Shown here: piece by piece, positions 58,699 to 64,000 of the stretch
Numbering within the stretch: position 1 is the stretch's first letter
Layout: the number at the start of each line of letters is the position of its first letter
Assembly (NCBI GenBank): GCA_017546205.1
Contig: JAFYXJ010000014.1
Coordinates: 1 to 64,000 of the forward strand
DNA length: 64,000 nt
Reading direction: 5' to 3'
Source of the DNA: Clostridia bacterium
Lineage (GTDB): Bacteria > Bacillota > Clostridia > Monoglobales > Monoglobaceae
The notes under the pieces: model-generated
Databases searched by the model: none
What the model was told of the DNA's origin: nothing
What the model saw: the letters and a program-made list of their open reading frames with translations, nothing else
Program-made: the position numbers and the translations under genes

Positions 58699-60024
58699 AT
58701 GAAACCGGTTATTGCAGTAGTGGGACGGCCCAATGTGGGGAAATCCACGTTATTTAATAAAATTGCAGGACAGCGCATATCCATTGTAGAAGATACACCG
58801 GGGGTAACACGGGATCGTATTTATGCTGAGGCAGAATGGTGCGGACGGGAGTTTACCATGATTGACACCGGCGGTATTGAGCCGGACAGCAAGGATATTA
58901 TTCTCTCCCAGATGCGGGAACAAGCCAATATGGCAATTGACATGGCGGATGTTATCCTGTTTATGGTGAATGTGAAAGAGGGAATGACCGCCGCTGATAA
59001 AGAGGTTGCGGCAATGCTCCAGAAATGTGGAAGACCGGTCCTTCTGGTGTGCAACAAGGTAGACAATCCGGGGAATCCCCCCATGGAAATGTATGAATTT
59101 TATAATCTGGGCATCGGGGAGCCGTTTCCCGTCTCATCCATTCACGGATTGGGTGTGGGAGACTTGTTGGATGAAGTAGTTTCCTATTTTCCACCGGCGG
59201 AGGAAACCGAAGAAGAGGAATCGGTGATTCATGTTGCGGTGGTTGGAAAACCCAATGCGGGAAAATCTTCTTTGATTAACCGGATTTTAGGAGAAACCCG
59301 TGTGATTGTCAGCGATGTTGCGGGAACCACTCGTGATGCCATTGACAGCAGTTATGAAAAAGATGGACAAAAGTATGTATTTATTGATACTGCCGGTATG
59401 AGAAAACGGGGCAAGATTGATGAAAATGTAGAACGTTACAGCGTTGCCCGTGCGTTGGGTGCGGTGGACAGAGCCGATGTTTGTCTGATTCTGATTGATG
59501 CCACCGAAGGAATTACTGAGCAGGACACCAAGATTGCAGGCTATGTGCATGATCAGGGTAAGGCAAGTATTGTTGTGGTGAACAAGTGGGATTTGGTGGA
59601 GAAAGAAACCAATACCATGAAAAACTTCCGTGACAGAGTCAAAGAGGGTTTGAATTTTATGATGTATGCCCCCTCAATGTATATTTCTGCAAAGACGGGA
59701 CAGCGTGTGGATGGTCTGTTTGAGGGAATTCAGGCAGTGTTGCAGGAAAACAGCAAGCGGATTTCCACCGGACTTTTGAATGATGTTATCAATGAGGCAA
59801 TTGCCATGGTACAACCGCCGTCAGACAAGGGAAAACGGCTGAAGATATACTATGCAACCCAGGCGGGGGTGAAACCTCCTACCTTTGTTCTGTTTGTCAA
59901 CAATGCAGAGCTGGCGCATTACTCATATATTCGGTATCTGGAAAACCAACTACGTGCCAAATTTGGGTTTGAAGGAACACCCATCAAGTTTATTGTTCGG
60001 GAGAAAAATAAGAAGGATTCATAA
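58699..60024 (+). CDS. der: Ribosome-assembly GTPase Der (EngA)
   Basis: 441 residues with two tandem G domains: GRPNVGKSTLFNKI near residue 9 and GKPNAGKSSLINRI near 183; DTPGVTRDR, DTGGIE, NKVD in the first, DVAGTTRDAID, DTAGMRKRGK and NKWD in the second; a C-terminal KH-like domain. It acts in 50S subunit maturation. 13 nt after the DUF512 gene. Confidence 0.97.
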   Translation: MKPVIAVVGRPNVGKSTLFNKIAGQRISIVEDTPGVTRDRIYAEAEWCGREFTMIDTGGIEPDSKDIILSQMREQANMAIDMADVILFMVNVKEGMTAADKEVAAMLQKCGRPVLLVCNKVDNPGNPPMEMYEFYNLGIGEPFPVSSIHGLGVGDLLDEVVSYFPPAEETEEEESVIHVAVVGKPNAGKSSLINRILGETRVIVSDVAGTTRDAIDSSYEKDGQKYVFIDTAGMRKRGKIDENVERYSVARALGAVDRADVCLILIDATEGITEQDTKIAGYVHDQGKASIVVVNKWDLVEKETNTMKNFRDRVKEGLNFMMYAPSMYISAKTGQRVDGLFEGIQAVLQENSKRISTGLLNDVINEAIAMVQPPSDKGKRLKIYYATQAGVKPPTFVLFVNNAELAHYSYIRYLENQLRAKFGFEGTPIKFIVREKNKKDS

Positions 60025-60038
60025 AAAGGAGAATGGCA

Positions 60039-60668
60039 ATGGAATGGATTTGGATTTTAACGGCTACCATTTTGGCGTACCTGATCGGGAGTATCAGTAC
60101 GGCAATTCTGGTTGGAAGATTGATTGCAGGTGAGGATATCCGCAGTCACGGAAGCGGGAATGCCGGTGCAACCAACGCGCTGAGAACTTACGGAAAAAAA
60201 GCGGCGCTTCTGGTACTTTTGGGAGATGTGCTCAAAGCCGTGGTTGCCGTCGGTGTTGCGTACCTTATACGGACGCTTGCGGATGTGGATGAAGAACTGT
60301 GGCGGCCCATGTTGTATCTGGCAACATTAGGAGCTGTGTTGGGTCATAATTTTCCGGTGTATTTTCAGTTCCGTGGTGGAAAAGGAGTACTGGTTTCTAC
60401 CGTTTCTATTTTGTTTGTAGACTGGAGAATTGGTCTTTTGGTTATCGCTATTGCTCTTTTGACTATGGTGATCTGGAGGTTTGTCTCTTTGGGAAGTATG
60501 CTGGGAGCAGTTTCGTACTTGGTATTGAGTCTTTGCTTTCATTGGGGAGACTGGCTTTTGTTGTTGCAAGCGGTTCTTCTTTCCGGATTGCTGATTTATA
60601 TGCACAGAACCAACATCAAACGGTTGCTCAGCGGTACCGAGAGTAAACTGGGACAGAAAAAGAACTAG
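60039..60668 (+). CDS. plsY: Acyl-phosphate glycerol-3-phosphate acyltransferase PlsY
   Basis: A 209-residue membrane enzyme with about five to seven spans that makes lysophosphatidate from acyl-phosphate and glycerol 3-phosphate. Motifs: IGSISTAILVGRL, HGSGNAGATNALR, and GHNFPVYFQFRGGKGV. ATG 60039 is 7 nt after AAGGAG; ATG 60033 is too close to it. gpsA next door supplies its substrate. Confidence 0.95.
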   Translation: MEWIWILTATILAYLIGSISTAILVGRLIAGEDIRSHGSGNAGATNALRTYGKKAALLVLLGDVLKAVVAVGVAYLIRTLADVDEELWRPMLYLATLGAVLGHNFPVYFQFRGGKGVLVSTVSILFVDWRIGLLVIAIALLTMVIWRFVSLGSMLGAVSYLVLSLCFHWGDWLLLLQAVLLSGLLIYMHRTNIKRLLSGTESKLGQKKN

Positions 60669-60682
60669 GAGGAGTCCGCATT

Positions 60683-61696
60683 ATGGCAAAAGTAAGCGTA
60701 ATAGGTTCCGGTAGCTGGGGTACGGCTGTTGCAGTCATGCTTGCGGAAAACGGTCATCAGGTGACCCTTTGGTCATATTTTCAGGAAGAAAGCGAGAATC
60801 TGCGCATTCACAAGGAAAATCAGGCATTTCTGCCCGGAGTCAGGATTCCGGATACTGTAAATTATACATGTAAGTTTGAGGATTGTGTGCCGGCAGATTT
60901 GGTGATTTGTGCATCTCCGTCTCATGCCATGCGAAAAATTGCACAAGGCTTAAAGTCGGTTCTGCCGGAGGGACAGATTGTTCTGAATATTTCCAAAGGA
61001 TTGGAAGAAGACAGCCTGAAAACACTTTCTCAGGTATTGGAGGAGGAACTCCCTCATTGCCGGATTGCGGTTATGTCGGGACCCAGCCATGCGGAAGAGG
61101 TTTCCAGACGGATGCCCACCACCAATGTGGTTGCAGCAGAAACAGAGGAAATTGCCAATCGTATTCAGGATATTGTTATGAATGAACGATTCCGGATTTA
61201 TACCAACCCTGATATTCTTGGCGTGGAACTGGGAGGTTCTTTGAAAAATGTCATTGCGTTATGCGCAGGCGTGCTGGACGGATTGGGCCTTGGGGATAAC
61301 ACCAAGGCGGCACTGATTACCCGTGGCATTGTGGAAATGGCGCGTTTGGGCGTTGCCATGGGTGCCAGAGAAGAGACTTTTCACGGGCTTTCCGGTATGG
61401 GGGATTTGATTGTAACCTGTACCAGTATGCATTCCAGAAACCGCCGTGCAGGTATTCTGATAGGACAGGGAAAAACGGTAGAGGAAGCACAGCAGGAGGT
61501 AAAAATGGTGGTGGAGGGTGTAAAATCCTGTCGTGCCGCTTTTGCCTTGGCAAAAAAAATGGGTGTGGAAATGCCTATCGTGGAACAGGCGTATCAGGTG
61601 TTGTTCCAGAACCTTTCTCCCAAAGATGCCATCAGTAACCTGATGCTTCGGGAAAAGAAACACGAAAGTGAGCAAGCGTTCTTAACAAAAGATTAG
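60683..61696 (+). CDS. gpsA: Glycerol-3-phosphate dehydrogenase [NAD(P)+]
   Basis: 337 residues. NAD(P)-binding VIGSGSWGTAVAVMLAENG, ISKGLEEDSLKTLSQVLEEE, MSGPSHAEEVSRRMPT, LGGSLKNVIALCAGVLDGLGLGDNTKAAL with the catalytic Lys, and FHGLSGMGDLIVTCTS. It reduces dihydroxyacetone phosphate (product of TpiA nearby) to glycerol 3-phosphate for PlsY. AGGAGGAG ribosome site. Confidence 0.97.
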   Translation: MAKVSVIGSGSWGTAVAVMLAENGHQVTLWSYFQEESENLRIHKENQAFLPGVRIPDTVNYTCKFEDCVPADLVICASPSHAMRKIAQGLKSVLPEGQIVLNISKGLEEDSLKTLSQVLEEELPHCRIAVMSGPSHAEEVSRRMPTTNVVAAETEEIANRIQDIVMNERFRIYTNPDILGVELGGSLKNVIALCAGVLDGLGLGDNTKAALITRGIVEMARLGVAMGAREETFHGLSGMGDLIVTCTSMHSRNRRAGILIGQGKTVEEAQQEVKMVVEGVKSCRAAFALAKKMGVEMPIVEQAYQVLFQNLSPKDAISNLMLREKKHESEQAFLTKD

Positions 61697-61714
61697 AAAA
61701 GAGGCATCTCAAGT

Positions 61715-64000
61715 ATGAAAAACAAAAAATCTGTCATTATTTTAATGCTGCTGGTAACAGCAGCATTCCTTTCTTTTTCGGTCTATGCTACGGAGTCAAA
61801 TGAAATTGTAACGGGCATGTATGAACAGTTGGAATATACTCTGGTAGGAGAAGAGATTACCATTACCGGCTGTGATGTAGATGTAACTGGAGATATTACG
61901 ATTCCAGGTTTTATTCAGATAGGAGAAGATAGTTACCCGGTCACTGCAATTGCTAAGTCCGCATTTTATCAACAGACGGGAATCACTGGGATTTCTATGC
62001 AGAGTGGTATTACAAAAATTGGTGAAAACGCTTTTGAGGGATGTACTCGCCTAAGCTGGATTGGGTTTCCGGAGACAGGGCTTACAGAGATTCCTGCATA
62101 TCTGTGTTATGGCTGTGAAAACCTTCGGACAATTTCCATACCCCATGATGTACAAGTGATTGGAGATAGAGCTTTTGCTTATTGTAATCTTACGGAAGTT
62201 TATGTTCCCAAAAGTTTGAAGATAATTGGCTATGGGGCATTTGAATCTTATAGCAATAAAAGGAATGTCTATATTGAGGATTTGGAGGCATGGTGTCTTA
62301 TTGAGCATGGAGATGCCTATTCCAATCCTTTGAACAGCCTTGCCAAGCCTGCGCATGGAACTTTGTGGCTGGATGGAGAGGTTGTACGGGAACTGATGAT
62401 TCCCTGCACAGAGGCTATCACTAAAATCGGGCAGGGGGCGTTTGCCGGTTGCGGAAGCATCGTTGCGGTAACCGTACCGGATACTGTTTCTGTGATTGAA
62501 TCGTCTGCGTTTTCGGATTGTTGGAGGTTGCAACAGATACGCATAGAGGGGGAATTGTCCCAAATCGGATATAGTGCTTTTTTAGGATGTTCCTCGTTAT
62601 CGTCTATAGAAATTCCGGCAGGTGTCAGTAAGATTGAAAGCAGTACATTTGGGGAATGTACTTCACTGACATCTGTACTGATTCCGTCGAGTGTAACAGA
62701 AATTGAGGCCTCCGCTTTTTCAGGTTGCAGTTCTCTTTCGATGATTACGATTCCGAAAGGAGTGACTAAAATTGGGTATTCTGCTTTTCAAAGGTGTTCC
62801 TCTCTTACAGAGATTACCATTCCTGTATCAGTCACGGAAATTGGAGCATATGCATTTTACAAATGTGATAGCTTACAGGAACTCTATATCGACGAAGGCG
62901 TGACGCACATAGGGGAAGGCGCATTTGGAAATTGCACCGCTTTGACTTCTGTAACCATTCCCAAAAGTGTAATCTATATGGAGGAATACCTGTTTAAGGG
63001 ATGTTCTGGAATATATAGGATTTACGCTCCGGTTTCGTGGAAGGACAAGGGGAACTTATGGTCATATTCTATGGATGCAAAGGTCCGGTACTATTGCACG
63101 ATTACTTATACTGGGAAGTATGAGGATATCGACACGGTGCTTTATGGTGAGGACGCGAAATTACCGGTACTACAGGGCTCGGTAAGTGAGCATTATGCCT
63201 TTGTCAATCAGACGAAACAAAGGAAATGGGATGGCAAAGATGTCACGGAAGATATGAATATTTTGGTGCATATAGAAACAAACCGATATACCGTATACTA
63301 TCAGGGAGATTACAATAAAGCAGAGACTGTGTGGCATGGAGAAACCATCAGTTTGCCGGAAAATCCGGAAGGCGGGCGGTATGTTTTCCTTGTAGATGGG
63401 GAACCGTGGAGCGGGGGAAAAATCACCGGTGATGTCACGGTTGAAGTTTCTACCATATGGAATATTTATACGGTGACTTATGTTGGAGAGTACGAGGGAA
63501 CAGCAGAAGTCAAACATGGTGACGACGTTTATTTTCCGGGAAGCCCGACTGGATATACATATATATTTACCGTAGATGGTGAGGTATGGGATGGCAATGG
63601 GGTGACAAAAGATACCATAGTCACCGTCACGAAAATACTTAATACCTATACCATAACCTATGTGGGCGATTACAGTGGACGCGATACAGTGACCCATGGA
63701 GAGAGTGCAGTGCTTCCTGAAAGTCCTGTGGGATATACTTATATTTTTACAGTAGATGGAAGTCCATGGAACGGGGAGAAAATTTACCACAATATAACGG
63801 TGAGAGTTACCAAGAAGGTTAATACCTATACGGTAACTTTTGTTGGAGATTATAGTGGAAGTGTTTCGGTACCTTATGGCGGATACGTTATAATTCCCCC
63901 AAATCCAACCTATTGTACCTATACCTTTATGGTAGACGGAAAGGTGTGGGACGGGAGAGATATAACGGATCATGTGACAGTGACAGTAATCAGAACCATC
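61715..64000 (+). CDS. Secreted BspA-like leucine-rich-repeat surface protein (3' end outside window)
   Basis: The frame is open from this ATG to the right edge, 762 residues so far. Residues 1-25 are a signal peptide. A short beta region follows, then from about residue 80 to 440 BspA-type leucine-rich repeats of the form 'I..IG..AF..C.SL..I.IP..V' (for example TKIGENAFEGCTRL, TEIEASAFSGCSSL, TKIGYSAFQRCSSL). After that come tandem 60-residue repeats beginning near 63095, each with YTVTYVGDYSG.., FTVDG..W.G and a closing VTVTV strand, similar to Listeria-type B repeats. Such proteins mediate binding to host or other bacteria. No anchor is visible yet; it probably lies past the edge. Weak ribosome site (AAGAGG at 10 nt). 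Confidence 0.88.
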   Translation, partial: MKNKKSVIILMLLVTAAFLSFSVYATESNEIVTGMYEQLEYTLVGEEITITGCDVDVTGDITIPGFIQIGEDSYPVTAIAKSAFYQQTGITGISMQSGITKIGENAFEGCTRLSWIGFPETGLTEIPAYLCYGCENLRTISIPHDVQVIGDRAFAYCNLTEVYVPKSLKIIGYGAFESYSNKRNVYIEDLEAWCLIEHGDAYSNPLNSLAKPAHGTLWLDGEVVRELMIPCTEAITKIGQGAFAGCGSIVAVTVPDTVSVIESSAFSDCWRLQQIRIEGELSQIGYSAFLGCSSLSSIEIPAGVSKIESSTFGECTSLTSVLIPSSVTEIEASAFSGCSSLSMITIPKGVTKIGYSAFQRCSSLTEITIPVSVTEIGAYAFYKCDSLQELYIDEGVTHIGEGAFGNCTALTSVTIPKSVIYMEEYLFKGCSGIYRIYAPVSWKDKGNLWSYSMDAKVRYYCTITYTGKYEDIDTVLYGEDAKLPVLQGSVSEHYAFVNQTKQRKWDGKDVTEDMNILVHIETNRYTVYYQGDYNKAETVWHGETISLPENPEGGRYVFLVDGEPWSGGKITGDVTVEVSTIWNIYTVTYVGEYEGTAEVKHGDDVYFPGSPTGYTYIFTVDGEVWDGNGVTKDTIVTVTKILNTYTITYVGDYSGRDTVTHGESAVLPESPVGYTYIFTVDGSPWNGEKIYHNITVRVTKKVNTYTVTFVGDYSGSVSVPYGGYVIIPPNPTYCTYTFMVDGKVWDGRDITDHVTVTVIRTI
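63095..64000 (+). repeat. Five tandem 60-codon repeats in the surface protein
   Basis: Repeat starts near 63095, 63287, 63464, 63644 and 63824. The last three steps are exactly 180 nt. Shared core: YTVTYVG(D/E)Y at the start, a HG(D/E) turn, P.SP.GYTYIFTVDG in the middle and W.G...T..V.VTK at the end. The first two copies are more diverged. Confidence 0.85.

Overview
The window looks like chromosomal DNA of an anaerobic, endospore-forming Bacillota of class Clostridia. Evidence for this includes a sigF operon (spoIIAA-spoIIAB-sigF), an uninterrupted sigK, a MurE with the DNPR signature of meso-diaminopimelate ligases, Firmicutes-type Shine-Dalgarno sites, sigma-A promoters with 16-18 nt spacers and U-tract terminators. 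A BspA-like leucine-rich-repeat surface protein at the right edge is common in gut lineages. I cannot name the genus.

Layout. 1-4.6 kb holds an unusual locus: the end of a PP2C/SpoIIE-type phosphatase, an RsbW-like HATPase, a lipoprotein solute-binding protein, an ABC permease, an ABC ATPase with an extra C-terminal HATPase-like domain, a second solute-binding lipoprotein, and a 49-codon SLH-like remnant. Both binding proteins read as circular permutations of the SBP_bac_3 fold. This locus is my best candidate for an undescribed system, a solute importer physically tied to partner-switching signalling. 4.7-6.2 kb holds a promoter-hairpins-terminator RNA element followed by a MATE exporter. 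6.2-10.7 kb is a TPP-riboswitch-controlled thiamin salvage operon (thiW-thiM-cytX-thiE-thiD). 10.8-18.5 kb holds an MFS transporter, alaS, a HIT protein, the ymfF/ymfH M16 pair and lgt.

18.5-33.2 kb is the division and cell-wall cluster: mraZ (with MraZ-type operator repeats), rsmH, ftsL-like, spoVD/pbp with PASTA domains, murE, murF, mraY, ftsW, murG, murA, ftsQ/divIB, ftsZ. murD is not in it. 33.2-38 kb holds an MFS transporter converging on an ABC exporter plus glycoside-hydrolase-like operon. 38-39.5 kb is the sigF operon on the minus strand. 39.7-46 kb holds comF, pth, mfd and a membrane-anchored PrsA-type foldase. 46-50 kb holds an FHA-FtsW/RodA-PBP operon and sigK. 50-53.4 kb holds a VIT/VWA-like protein, queH, tRNA-Arg(ACG) and an ECF S-component. 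53.6-57.3 kb is the lower-glycolysis set pgk-tpiA-gpmI. 57.4-61.7 kb is a DUF512 radical-SAM/PDZ protein with der-plsY-gpsA. The last gene is a BspA-like protein that is still open at the right edge.

Functionally most of the window is core cell-envelope growth, sporulation sigma control, translation and repair, and central carbon genes. The accessory parts are the left-edge ABC/partner-switch locus, the RNA element before the MATE gene, the ABC/hydrolase pair and the surface protein. Assignments come from motifs and family recognition by eye; no database search was run.
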